Assembly: GCA_027186245.1 (NCBI GenBank)
Contig: CP114499.1
Coordinates: 3,291,001 to 3,355,000, forward strand
Direction: 5' to 3'
Source: Coriaria nepalensis
Lineage: Eukaryota; Streptophyta; Magnoliopsida; Cucurbitales; Coriariaceae
DNA length: 64,000 nucleotides
Below the pieces are notes generated by a model that saw nothing but the letters and a program-made list of their open reading frames with translations, was not told the DNA's origin and did no database searches. Shown here piece after piece: positions 50,980-63,710 of this stretch (the first letter of the stretch is position 1; the number at the start of each line of letters is the position of its first letter). The translations under genes were made by a program, and so were the position numbers.

Positions 50980-52540
50980 TGATAAAATTGTGATAAAATA
51001 CAGTATCTTTAGTTATGCACTTTGGAGACCATAATAAAGATCATGCTAGTAGAGACTCGAGTTGCCAAAACTCTAAAGACACAAACAGTTTATTATAATA
51101 GGATCTCGAGAATGGATATCGATTGATCCATATAGACAATCATGTAGTTCATCATCACCTAATTATTAGAGTGGATGATCTCACAGCTAGTGGTGTTTAT
51201 AGAATACTATGATGATTGTGTGGCACTTAGGAAAGACTAAGGGTGTTGAACGAAACACTTAGATAATTCTTAATGGTAATTAATACCAGTTATTAATGAA
51301 AATTATCTAATGATTATTTTACATTTGATCTTTCGACTTGAGACACCATGATTTTTTTGAGTACCGAACTTCATATTTTGACATCATTTCTATTAGCCTT
51401 AGCTATGAGTGAACACGGGGTGAACCATTAGGTATGAAGCGTTAATCGAGAATGATTATGAGTGGTCAAGAAGGAATATATCGCATCCATATTTTAAATA
51501 AGGTCTTATGAATTATATATTTTATTGAACAAGAAATCTTTATAAAGTATTATGGTTTGAAAGGAGTTTCTATAAATCCATTGTCGATTTTCAATAAATA
51601 TATGATGGTCCATATGATTTATTTATTAAGGTTTAAAAATTCAACTATGCTCTAGGACGAATCGAGATATTAGCGAGATGGAAGAGTTGTTATTGTAAGT
51701 ATACGATAATCATAAACAAGCTCTTTCATAAAATGATAATTCCCATCTCCAGAATAGTTTTGACACTTTCCTAAAAGTCAATCTTAACTTAGAGGTTTGA
51801 AATTATTTAATCATGAGATGATTAAGTTAATTATTTAATTTAAAATGATGTTTTAAATTAAAAACATTTAATTTAGACTTAAATAAAATCATAAATGTAT
51901 TTATGAAATTCTCCTGTGAGCATGATGCAAAACCTAATTGGTCACATACATAAGGTTTAGAGTAACACAATTAAAGTTATGTCAGAGAAAAAGGAAAAAT
52001 GGACCAAAGCTATTTTAGGGATAAAATGATAATTTAACATATAGTTTGACTATAAGGGAAAATTTTTAATTATTAATTTAATGTCATGCAGCTCTGCTCG
52101 TACAACTAAGTATGACATTGAATTAATTAGAAATTAATAAGTTACATATGAACTTTTATGTAATTATAAGAATATCCTAAAAGTTCATAATTAATAATCA
52201 TACATTAAAGCGTTAATGGGTCGGATTCTTAATTAAAATTTCATGGGTCAAAATCAATCAAATGGTTGATTAAATAACTCATGGATGGCCGGCCATTGAA
52301 TGAGCTTTAACCCATCTCAATTTTATGTTTTAAGGCAATTAGGATTCCTAATGAGATTATGAAAGTATGTCCTAACATTTTTCATATAAATACAAGACAT
52401 ATAGTGGCCGGAATCATGAAGTGTTCACATAAGCCTCTTGGACGAAAATTAAAGAGAGAAAAGATAGTATTTTCCATTCTTTTTCCCGAACTTATTATCT
52501 CATAGAGATAATTTTCTGTGATGGAAATATTGGAAAGTGG
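50980..52540 (+). mobile_element. Probable LTR-derived repeat
   Basis: A non-coding block with LTR-like character: it lacks ORFs, is less AT-rich than its flanks, and near its right end has a TATA-like CATATAAATACAAGACAT (52385-52402) followed by a leader-like stretch that stops abruptly near the intron of the RRM relic. No terminal repeat or PBS pair was found, so this is a guess from texture. Confidence 0.3.
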
Positions 52541-52571
52541 ATGCAAGTTATTACAGAAATAAAATACTTAC

Positions 52572-52792
52572 CACCAATTTCATATTTCTTGGTGTTCTTC
52601 AATGCCTCCATGGCACTTGACCTTTCAGCAAAGTGCACAAAACCAAATCTGTTGTTTTCATGTCCAACTTTCTTAAGAGGAACAACCCCACTTTTGTGAT
52701 CTTTCCATGGTGTTCAAAGAGCTCCCTTAAACAGTCCTGGGTTATGTCTTTTGGTAAATTCTTGACATAAAACTGTCTTAACCTGAATTTTC
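52572..52792 (-). pseudogene. hnRNP Q/LIF2-like RRM exon, frameshifted
   Basis: A single exon bounded by an AG acceptor (52794/52793) and a GT donor (52571/52570). It encodes LRQFYVKNLPKDITQDCLRE, LFEHHGKITKV, then after a frame change VPLKKVGHENNRFGFVHFAE and RSSAMEALKNTKKYEIGG. This is an RRM of the plant hnRNP Q/R-like (LIF2) family, with RNP2 (FYVKNL) and RNP1 (RFGFVHF). Two extra G bases at about 52690 (AAAGTGGGGTTGTT) shift the frame between them. No neighbouring hnRNP Q exons were found, so this looks like a fragment moved by a duplication or left after deletion. Confidence 0.75.
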
Positions 52793-52945
52793 AAAAAATG
52801 GTGAAGTCGTAACTCTCTCAAACAAATGGCAATGCAGTCGATTTGTCATAATTCAAATGCCATAATGAATTTTAACTTTTCAAATGAATCTATTTCCAAA
52901 GTTGTAAATAAGCATTAAACAGACACACACAAAATGACATAGATC

Positions 52946-53300
52946 TCAAAAACAAGAGTTACAGAGCATGCATATATTATAACAATAGACAAATAACAAC
53001 CTAGAATACAAGACCTGCGCAGAAGCAGAGGACTCATTGTTTTTTAGGATCAACCCAACATATGAGACATAGCTATCACGTTGAATGATACTGGACCTCA
53101 TGAGCCTACTTCTACATGAGCATAGAGAGCTTGGGGTTGACCTGAAGAAGTAGATAGAAGGAGTGGTGGGGCAAGAGGCTGAGAAGAGCAGAGAAAGCGG
53201 TAATAGAGGCTCAGTTTCATTAAGAGAGGAGGAAAAATAAACCGGAAAACATCCTTGAATCGTTGCGACAAGCAAGGAGATGTGAGAAATCGTCGGCTGA
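52946..53300 (-). other. Exon-like open stretch, unidentified
   Basis: The minus strand is open for about 110 codons without an ATG start. It is rich in Ser, Leu and Arg (FSSSLNETEPLLPLSLLFSA; SSLCSCRSRLMRSSIIQRDS), like an organelle presequence, and has a possible donor after SSASAQ at about 53017. It lies upstream of the RRM relic on the same strand. No family was recognised; it may be part of the same broken gene. Confidence 0.25.
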
Positions 53301-54620
53301 AACGAAGAAGAGGGGAAGCACGAGCGGTAATAAGCTTGAAGATGATTTTTTCCTTTATAATTTTTAGTTTTTAAATTTATAAAAATTAATATTTTATTTT
53401 ATTATATTAAAATTTAAGAAAAAATTATTTAAAATATAATGATTTTAAATAAACAAATAATCTCAGAAGATGCAGGTCAGATGCGCGGCTTAAGCCCAAT
53501 AGAAGTAGTAAAATGGGTCGGGTCGGGACGAACACGATAAAAACATGGCATGAGTATATGGCACGTATAAGTTAGTCGTGTCGGACGATGTCGTGCCCAA
53601 CTATGTGGGTACGTGGGTGGGTACGTGGGTCGGTACATCACGCCCTTTTGGACTTTTCCGAAACATGGACCAAAAAATATTTTCTAATCTTATGAGTTTT
53701 TTTTTTTTTTAATTATTTTATATGTTAAAAATCTTTCGATTAATATAAGATATTGTTTGACCAAATAATATTTATTATAATTTATTTATAATTTTAATTA
53801 TTAATTGTACTAATTTTTAATAGACTAACTAATTATTATTATGAACGATTAATAATATACAAAATATATATTAATATTTTACTAATCACTTTAAAACTCT
53901 TCTTTTATTTAAAATTAATTTTAAGTCTTCGAAAATAAGTCTTCGAACTCACGAGTCGAAACAGGCCTATAGACCAAAACATACACATGGGACAAAACGG
54001 GCTCACGAGCTGGCACAACATTTATAACTCGTTACTATATCTATACCATATTATACTCTTATTTTTAGACATAAATAATATACAAACTAATCCATACCAA
54101 ATATAACACAATTCATATCATACCAAAATCAAATCGTGTCATCACGATATTCCACAGTCCATACCCTGGATGACAGTTGGTCAATATTTTTCACTAACAA
54201 CTCAATATTTAATAATTTTTTATTATAAAGAAAAATCAGTAAATAAGAATGTAAGAAAATAATTATTAAAAAAAAAAGGAGAGAGAAGAGAGTGGTTGAT
54301 GGTTTGGATTTTATTATTTTATTGATAGGAAATATATTTATTTAGTACTCTCTCTGGTCTCTCTCTCTCCCCTTCGCAGCAACTTTCCCACTTCATCGAT
54401 ACCTTTTTCCCTCCTCCTTCTTCAAGCTATCTCCATTAAATTTCCTTCCATTTCCAACCTTGATTACTCGAATCCAGAAAAATCAAAGCCATAACTTCAT
54501 AAAGAAGCAACTCTATTTCTGCTTGCGCCTTTCATCGAGCCGTGGCGGCAGTGAATTTAATCTCACTTTCTGTTTTGCGGATTTGAAGCAGTGAAGTGGA
54601 GCTCAATTAAGCTTGTAGAA
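53301..54620. other. Spacer and SnRK2 5' UTR
   Basis: Includes a GC-richer patch at 53480-53660 with repeated GTGGGTACGTGGGT words, then AT-rich DNA, then the CT-rich SnRK2 leader (about 54350-54620). Confidence 0.45.
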
Positions 54621-57074
54621 ATGGAGAGGTACGAACTACTTAAGGATATAGGATCTGGAAATTTCGGTGTTGCTAGGCTTATGAGGAACAAGGATACCAA
54701 AGAGCTCGTTGCGATGAAATACATCGAGCGCGGCCACAAGGTTCGTCGAATTTTCTATCTGAATTTAAGAATTCATGCTTCGAATAGGAATATATAGCAT
54801 CGAAATTGTTTTGATGATTTTATTTCTTGTTAAATTTTAATAGATTCAATACCAATAGTTGGAAAAGAAACAGTTAATTGATGTTTTCAGGGAGCAAGCA
54901 TGTGCTTTTTCTGGAATCAATAATTTTTTTTTCTATTTAAAAATCGAAATTTAATTATGTTCTTAGAGCTTAAGGACTCACTTAATCTTTTTACTGAACA
55001 TCCAGAAAGAATCACGACAAAAATTGGGTCTGCACAGGGTATATTAATTATGACTTTTTAATTTGTTTATGGCTGAAGATTGAAGAGAATGTAGCCCGAG
55101 AGATCATAAACCACAGATCACTTAGGCATCCAAATATAATCCGCTTCAAAGAGGTGAGGCGCTTGTTTATTTGTCTTCAAAGGGTAAGTTTTGTATTTCT
55201 CTGGTTTCTTGGTAGATTGATATCTGTTTTGGATTTACAGGTGGTTTTGACTCCCACTCATCTGGCTATTGTCATGGAGTATGCAGCGGGCGGAGAGCTC
55301 TTTGAACGAATTTGCAACGCTGGAAGGTTTAGTGAAGATGAGGTTTGGCCTTATTTTAATGTGTTTAAGCTTCATGTGTTATATTTAGAAAACGAAAAAG
55401 CAGAACTCGTGAAATTAATTTTATTATTTTTCCATCAACCATCTGTCGTTAAGGCAACTGGAAGTAGAATGTTTGTGCTCTTAATTTCTCTCAACGTGTT
55501 TCAGGCAAGATACTTTTTCCAGCAGCTTATCTCAGGAGTCAGCTTCTGCCATTCAATGGTAAATGATGGAAATTTGATATTTGCTCAAGTATACCGCATC
55601 TGCTATATTCTCTCCAATAAATTAAGTTTTCCATTATTTTTATAATTCTGCAGCAAATATGCCATAGAGATTTGAAGCTAGAGAATACCTTGCTGGATGG
55701 AAGCCCTGCTCCACGCCTGAAAATTTGTGATTTTGGTTATTCAAAGGTATAATTATCTGATCACTAAACGCAAAAAGGTACAAGTAATGATTGAATTTCA
55801 TATGGGAAGCTTTTCTTTTGTACTTAAAACGCTTTAATTTATTCTCATCCCCACAAGTATTATATTTGCAGTCATCCCTGCTGCATTCTAGACCCAAATC
55901 GACTGTTGGAACTCCGGCATATATAGCACCCGAGGTTCTCCACAGGAGAGAGTATGATGGCAAGGTAAGTTGTGAATAGTCTATATAAATGGTAAATTGA
56001 CCGTGCATGTGTATATTCTTTTGGATGTATGACTAGTGTTTAACATATGATATTTTTCCATCCCTTTTTCATGTCAATGGTGATAAATATGCTGCCTTTT
56101 CTGTAAGTTTGTGTTTACACTGCTACTAATGTCATACATGGAGAGAGTAATAGCTTAACTGTGAACTACCTCTCCTGCTCATATAATACTTTGCATAGGA
56201 TGTGAAATTTATGATCGCTATAGATTTTATATGATTGTGGTTTCTGTTTGTTCAGATTGCAGATGTATGGTCATGTGGAGTGACTCTTTTCGTAATGCTA
56301 GTTGGAGCATACCCTTTTGAAGATCAAGAAGATCCTAAGAACTTCAGAAAAACCATTAGTGTAATCTAACTTTTCCTGTTGTATCTCCCTTAATCAAATA
56401 TGTCATTTAGGTCTTTATAATTTCCAGTTCTTTTACAGCGAATAATGGCTGTTCAATACAAGATCCCAGAGTATGTTCACATATCTCAAGATTGTAAACA
56501 TCTGCTTTCTCGCATATTTGTTGCAAACCCAGCAAAGGTACTTGTACAAATTTCAAGTGATAATTTTGAGGTTTTACGATTTTTAGACATGAATCCATGC
56601 TAGAAGGTGTTGAATTTTATTTTCTCTCTGTTCATGGTAGAATGAATAGATAGCGTCAACTGGAAAATTTTGATTTTCATACATTTATCTTTTCTGCAGA
56701 GGATTACGATAAGAGAAATTAAGAGCCACAGGTGGTTTCTAAAGAACTTACCAAGAGAACTGACAGAAACTGCACAAGCCATGTACTACAGGAAGGAAAA
56801 CCCAACCTTTTCCCTCCAAAGTATAGAAGAGATCATGAAAATATTGGAAGAGGCGAGAAATCCTCCTCCATCTTCTCGATCAATTGGAGGCTATGGCTGG
56901 GGAGAAGAAGAAGAAGAAAATGATGGTGAGGAGGAAAATGGTAATATTAAGGAAGAAGCAAATGCTGAGGAAGAAGATGATGAGTATGAAAAAACAGTCA
57001 AGGAGGCACGAGCCAGTGGAGAATTTCATGTCAGTGACCTCAATTTTCAAAACCTTAAAATTAACAAAGACTAG
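54621..57074 (+). CDS. SnRK2 protein kinase, subclass I
   Basis: A plant serine/threonine kinase of the SnRK2 family, activated by osmotic and salt stress. Nine exons, the canonical SnRK2 structure, join in phase: 54621-54740, 55079-55153, 55241-55342, 55505-55558, 55654-55746, 55872-55964, 56256-56360, 56439-56537 and 56700-57074, giving 371 residues. The Gly loop is G11-SGNFG16, catalytic lysine K33 (VAMKYIERG), HRDLKLEN at 121-128, DFG at 143-145 and the activation loop [16 protein letters not shown]. The SnRK2 box follows the kinase domain ([19 protein letters not shown]). The tail is Glu/Asp-rich with ASGEFHVSD. The EEEE-type acidic tail and [10 protein letters not shown] place it in subclass I (SnRK2.1/2.4/2.5/2.10 in Arabidopsis), which ABA barely activates. 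Kinase residues are all intact. No closer assignment is made. Confidence 0.95.
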
Positions 57075-57504
57075 AATTTTTCTTTATTTTTTTATTTTTT
57101 AGTCCTATTTCGGGATTCAAGAATTTTCGGATTGTAAGAAGTTGTGTGCTCGGACAAAAGACTAGATATTACTCTTATTGCCTTCGAGTATTGATAGGAT
57201 TCAGAAAATATCTTATATCGTTTATTTTGGTTGATGAAGGATTTGTATAGCATAGATTTTTATTCATATATATCTTGTTTGATTTACAAGGATTATTAGA
57301 TTTCTACAGACGTTCTTCATTTTTTGCATGAACTAAAATTTTATTACCCCAAACTCCAAAAACATTGTCTTCAATTTCAAGCAACATTATGAATGTTTTA
57401 CCATAAGGTCTGTATAATTATTGTTTTCTTGTCAATGATGACTTAAAATGAATAATAATAAACAGGCAAAATCTTGTCTTTACCAATCAGATCTACATTC
57501 TCTT
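57075..57504. other. 3' flanks of SnRK2 and TH1
   Basis: A 430-bp convergent spacer with both 3' UTRs. No gene. Confidence 0.5.
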
Positions 57505-60500
57505 TCATTCTGAAACTGCCTTCTTTAATATCTCATGCAACTTCTTAGTCTCGGACAAAACAGATTCCCTGTCAAACAGAGCAGAGACAACAGCAACTCC
57601 TTGCAGATTCGGAACTCCAATTTCCATCACGGAACTTGCATTTGAGAGATTTATACCACCAATTGCGACAACAGGCAACTTAGAACCCGAGCAAATAGTC
57701 CTTAATCCATCCAAACCAATAGTGCGATTGTTTGCTTTTGTATTCGTAGGATAAACCCCACCACATCCAATGTAATCTGCACCGTTGATCCATGCTTGTT
57801 CAGCTTGCTCCGGTGTCTTGCATGATACACCTATGATTTTGTTTGGACCGAGAAGATTTCGGGCAGCACGGGGAGGCATGTCAGATTGACCGACATGCAC
57901 ACCATCAGCATCACAAGCAAGGGCTATATCAATACGGTCGTTTATTAGTAGAGGTACTCCATGAATGCGGCAAATTTCTAGGCATGCTTTAGCTTCTTCA
58001 AGAAAGTCACATGTTTCAGCATCTTTTTCCCTGCAAATATTATAAAACAATTGGTAAATCTATGCTAGATATTGGACATCATAAGGAAATTCCTTCTATA
58101 TATGGTTCTTACTAGAACAGCTAAATATTTATTCTACGTGACAACACTACTTTTCAGAAAAGGGAAAACATATAACAACACTAGATCGATTGAGCTAGAG
58201 AGTAGCAATGGATCTATCTGAATTTGATCAAAACAAAGTGAACTTGATCATCGTTATCATTATCAACGCTCATTCGCGTTACTCTTGGAGTCGACTATAT
58301 AGATATTGGTTCTTCAAGCCAAAGCGATCTTCCCACATTATCGCGTAATCCAAAATTTAGAATGTCTTTTTTCACTATATTCATCCAAGTTTTCAACGGT
58401 TTACCCCTCCATCTACGTCCATTACTTACCTACAAATCTAAACTTTGTCGAATTGAGGACGTATTTGGCCTCCTCTGCACATGACCAAACCATATTAGAC
58501 GTCTCTCCTTAATTTTATCATCTACTGGTGCTATACCTAGATAAGTCTTACTCTTGTCATTCCTAATCTTATCATTGCGTGTTTTATCACACATCCATCT
58601 TAACATACATATTTTTCATACCGTCATCTTATGTATATGTTGTCCCATAGTGGCCCAACAATTCGAGCCATAAAGCATACCTAGTCGAACGATCGTTTAA
58701 TAACACTTTCCTTTCAACCTCGCGACCATCTTTCTATCGCATAAGACTCCTAATATCATCCTCTATTTCATCCAACATGTTTTAATCCTATGGTCTATAT
58801 CCCCTCGAATGTCCCCAATCTTTTGAATAATAGATCCTAAATAACAAATAGTTTCACACTCTAAGACCTCACTACCATCGATCTCAATTGTATTATCCCT
58901 CCTTCGAGATTCAGGACTCAACCTACAATCTAGATATTCCATCTTTTATCGACTAATTCTAAAACTTACTCTCTAGAGTCTCACACCACCTATCCAATTT
59001 TCGACTTACAGCTTCTGTAGTTTCATCAATTAGGATGATATCATCTACAAATAATATACACCAGGATACCTCATACTGAATATGTTTTGTCAGCTCATCC
59101 ATAACCAAAGCAAAGAGGTATGGACTTAAAGCCAACTATTAATGAAGTTCTATTGTAATAGGGAATTCACTAGCCATCTCACTCACTGAACAAACACTGG
59201 TCGCAGCTCCTTCATACATATTCTTAATCATATCAATATAATATTGAGACACATTTTTCCTTCCAAGTACCCACCAGATTGATTTCCAAGACACTGTCAT
59301 AAGCTTTCTCTAAATTAAAAAAAAAAAAAAAACATGCATGCTCTTTTGTTTTTCTCCATATTGTTCCATCATTTGTCTAATCAAGAAGATTGCTTCCATC
59401 GTAAACCTACTTGACATAAAACCAAATTAATTTTTTGATACAGTGGTGATACTCCTAAGTCTCTACTCTATAACCCTCTCCCAGAGTTTCATTGTATACT
59501 TATAAGTTTTATCTCTCTATAGTTTGAGCGATTTAGTATATCTTCTTTATTCTTATAAATTGGTACCACAATATTATGTCTTTATTATTCTAGCATTTTC
59601 CTAAGATCTAAAATCCTATTAAAGAACCTAGCCAGCCATTGGATCCCTACTTCTCCCAAATACTTCCACACCTCAATTGGTATATCATCCGGTCCAACTA
59701 CCTTCCTCGTCTTCATCCTTTTCAAGACTTCTCTTACTTCCGTAGCATTAACCCTACGATTGGAACACTAGATGCCTCATTTCCACTAAATCAAATCCCT
59801 CTAAGTTTGACCCCTCTACACGTGTCTCATTTAGTAGTGACTTGAAGTAATCCCTTCACCTGCCTAAAATAGCTTTATCCAGCATTAGAACTCTACCATC
59901 TTCATGCTTGACACACCTAACATGACTCAAATCCTTAATTCCAATCTCTGGTTTTCGTTATCTTGAAGATATCTTTCTCCCTCTCTTTTGTATCTAGCCT
60001 ATTATACAAATCATCATATGCTCTCTTCTTAGCATCCACTGCTGCTTTACTACTAAGTTTTTTAACTTGTTTATAAAACTCATACAATCCTGATCTCTAT
60101 CTTTTTGCCAATTCTTGAATTGTACTTTTTTTTCCCCTTAATGGCTTGTTGCACGTGATTGTTCCACCACCATGTTTCATTGTCATGTCTTTTCCTTCCT
60201 TTAACCTCTCTAAACACTTCCCTCGCCCCACTCCTAATATAGTTAGCAATATATTCAAAAAACTCAGAGCTTCCAATCTTATTCTTAAAATCTTGCATTC
60301 TTACAACTCACAAGTTATAACTTACCAGAGGCATTTTTACTCCCCAAAATAGACCCTAATACGTGTGATATCTGCAGATGAAGCCTAGACAAGTAGCTAA
60401 CGGAGAAATTCAACTGAAAGGTGATAGGCTGCTTAAAATGCTATTATTCTAGGTTTGCATTCTGGAATCCAACATCTTGATAAAAAAACTGTAATCGAAT

Positions 60501-63500
60501 GGGAAACCAAAATCATTTCAAACAGTTAATACAAATTTTCAGTTATTTTATCATCATTCAAATTAGAACGATTTAGGAGATAGGTGACATACAAGTATTG
60601 TAATCACTATCTATGTGTATAAGCCAAAGGACTGGTAACCAAATATAACAAGTCCAAGAAAAAATCTAGTGGTAGTATACGCACCTTAATTGAACAATGG
60701 TAGCACCTCCTTCTATTGCAGCTTTGACAGCATTAGTAATGGAACGGCCCCACTTTCTATTCATCCCTGAATCCGTAACGGCATACAGAAATAAGTCACT
60801 TGGACTGAAACCCTGCTTCCTACCTGAACCACTGACATAACTCTTAAATCTACATAGATGGTCAAATGGGCCATGAGGTCCATTTCCAATGATGATGTCT
60901 TTGCTGTAGTCCAAGGCTGTGTCAACGAAGTGTTTACTTACCTGCCAAGGATGCAGATGGATAGAAACTTGAAATGATGAACTCAAAATTAGGAGAGAGA
61001 GCAAGAGGAACATGGGTCATAATTTGGACTAGCTTCAGGTTCACACATAATCCCAAAGACCAATGATGTTTCAAGATTACCAAGGTCACAAGAATGGAAG
61101 CAACTGATTGCAAATCATGAATCTTACAATACTCATGCTCTCTACTCTCACAGCAAAAACAAAATACTGAATCATGGAGTCTTTAAGATCAAGAAAATTT
61201 CCATCCACAATCTAGAGTTTCTGTCATAGAGATGTCTATCCACACGCAGAGAAGTGATGAATGAAGGTATTGCACTTTCATACCCAAGTTTGGTACTTTT
61301 AAGAAAGAATCTATCTTCAACTTTGCAAGATCCCAAATCACTAAATTCATCAGATCATTATTTATGAAGGAAAAAGAAGCAGATGTGGGTTCACTACATT
61401 TATTGAGCTTCATTATTTGTTAGAAACTATTATTAAGAATTCCAGTCATTACCTTGATAGCTGGGAGCATCAAAGCACCTTTTGCAAGTTCAGCAGCTAT
61501 ACATGATGCTAAACTGCAACCAGTACCATGGGTGTTGCGAGTTTTTATTCGTAATGAACGGAGCTCGTAGAAGTCCTGGCCTGCAAAAATCAATTATAGG
61601 AATTTAGTTTTGTGTGCATCTCCCAAATGCAGAAACTATAAGAAGGAAATGTAGCCATCCTACATACATCCCAAAGAATCAGTTTACCATCAAAGAAAAT
61701 ATCAACAGCGTCCGAGGAATCAGGCAGGTGTCCACCTTTGACAAGTACATTTCTAAAAAGAAATTTAACAACCATTATTAACCCAATTAATGGGGAATAA
61801 AATTCAAATATTGATGGATTGGTACAGTCAAAACAGTCCACCAATGATGTTGTCTTATGCAAAATGCAGCGACATATACAATAAAAGATGCAGCCTCAGA
61901 AATTTTCAGATTCCTAAAGTAAAAAGCTTCGGTCTTAAGATTGTTTGTTATAAATGGTCTTCTTGATATATATTGCTTCTTGCAATTCACTAAGTCTCTA
62001 GTTTTTACCATGCTCTTCCTACGGAAGTATTTCACAAAGCTAGGTGTAAATTAGTAAGCAACCCGTTATGACAATAATATCCTTTCATCATGTTGACAAT
62101 TTAAATTTCTGTCAACGTCCTTTATCTTAAGTGGTCATACTATCTTGCTCATTACCATCTCGATCTTTCAAATCAACATAATTTTCCTTAAATGATGGAC
62201 CTACCATAAGCAAAAATCTACAACGAGTAGAAAGTTAACATACTTGTTGTATGCCCTCGTAAGGTTACAGATTTGACAGATTAGTACGTAACAGATACAT
62301 TATCACTTAGAAGAGAAAAAAGAGCAAAATAGAATTGACATGATACTATATCAGAAGAACGTGCAAACTTCAATTTCTTGCATCAAATCACAAACCTTGG
62401 CCCCATCTTATGTAATAATCTCGCAGCATCACGCATGTCAGAAATTGTTTCTAGACGCAAACCACCAAGCAACACAGACGCCTCTTTTAAATTTGGGGTT
62501 ATTAAATCAGCCATAGGAAGAAGCTCCTCCCTGCAGTCGAAAGCAGAAGAAAATTGCACTTAAGGATTTCTCTTTAGGAAATTAATTGATGGGACCTCTA
62601 ACAATTTCTTGTCAGAAAATTATTTGATGGAACATCTAATAAATTCTCTGGTTAAACTCATAACCGTATCATTAGAACTTTTGTCTATCTTGAGATTCTT
62701 GATGCCTGTTTTTACTAGTTAGTGGTCAGCCTAGGATCTGATTATTGAAGAAGTACTATCTAGGTCAAGAACCCTCCAGGTATTAATATATATCAAATTG
62801 GTAGAAATCTAGAACATGAACTCTGGTATTAATAAATTGATGCCGAAACAAATTAGTGAACCAAAGAAGAGAGATGAAAATGGATACTGAGCAAAGAGCC
62901 TAGGTGCAGGAAACAACTTGAAAAGTAAAACGCTCGGCTAAAGGCATCAAAAGAGTAATAGGTCCACTTAAAACTAAGCATTTGGATGGACACCAAGTCT
63001 ATTGGGATGCCTAGATTATCTTCATAACGAGAAATTTAACGTACCTAAACTGTGCAATAGTTGCAGGACCAGCAAGTATATCTCCGCTGGTAGATACCAT
63101 GACAGGATCAACAACCAAAGCTGCCTTAAGTCATGTTAAATAGTCAATTCCTCATTCTCTAGAACTGCATAATTTATTTCCAATGATAGGACATACCCTT
63201 AACAGGAAACTCTTTAAGACGCTGAAGAAGAGCGTGCACTATGCCAATAGAAGGTAACATTCCGGTTTTCACCTATACATAGACAAACATGCTTAGGTGT
63301 CGATTGATCTTCAACCGTGATCATCAGCTTAAAATTTCAAGATACACAAAAAGTATCAAACTGCAATCCGAGAAATGGAAAAACCAGCCACATTCTAGAA
63401 ATATTTTCATAGACACATTAGTCTTTATTCCGAGTCAAAACACTGCGATGATGTATCAATAACAAGGTAAATTCATTCAAAAAAAAAATCTCCATCTTCT

Positions 63501-63710
63501 TAAAATTGACCAAATTATTAAAAGGTTAAATAGTAGCGAAGTAGTTATGACCAGTTAATCCCAGATATCAAAACAAGACCAGCTTCTAAAAGGTTAAATA
63601 GTAGACATCAATAGCGACAACTAACCTCGACTTACCACATCAACCTCCATATCAGTGAGAATGGAGTATAACTGCTCTGCAACAAATTTCTCAGGAACTA
63701 CATTTACACC
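57505..63710 (-). CDS. TH1: HMP-P kinase/thiamine-phosphate synthase, 3' exons
   Basis: The plastid bifunctional enzyme phosphorylates hydroxymethylpyrimidine phosphate, then couples the pyrimidine to thiazole phosphate to form thiamine phosphate. Eight visible exons in phase: 63710-63636, 63272-63197, 63120-63045, 62530-62396, 61752-61688, 61580-61453, 60941-60685 and 58030-57505, giving 445 residues; the N-terminus (transit peptide and ATP-site start) lies beyond the right edge. Kinase part: [47 protein letters not shown] and the catalytic loop [21 protein letters not shown] linker ([20 protein letters not shown]) joins the ThiE part: [82 protein letters not shown] and [11 protein letters not shown]. 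All expected ThiE barrel motifs are present. The ThiE part is split by a 2.65-kb intron holding an RTE element. Confidence 0.94.
58200..60370 (-). mobile_element. RTE-type LINE relic in TH1 intron
   Basis: On the minus strand from about 60370 leftward: the endonuclease-RT linker ([19 protein letters not shown], 60200-60130), reverse transcriptase pieces ([19 protein letters not shown] near 59100 and [14 protein letters not shown] near 59060-59020, the family's F/YADD box), then [17 protein letters not shown], and the tail [20 protein letters not shown] near 58480. These are typical of plant RTE elements. Frames are broken throughout and the 5' endonuclease is missing. It lies in the same orientation as TH1 and fills most of the intron between VQLR and EKDAE. 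Confidence 0.85.

Noticed and set aside
57505..63710. Metabolic gene cluster around TH1
   Set aside because: Neighbours (SnRK2, TMN, ZRF1) have no link to thiamin synthesis.
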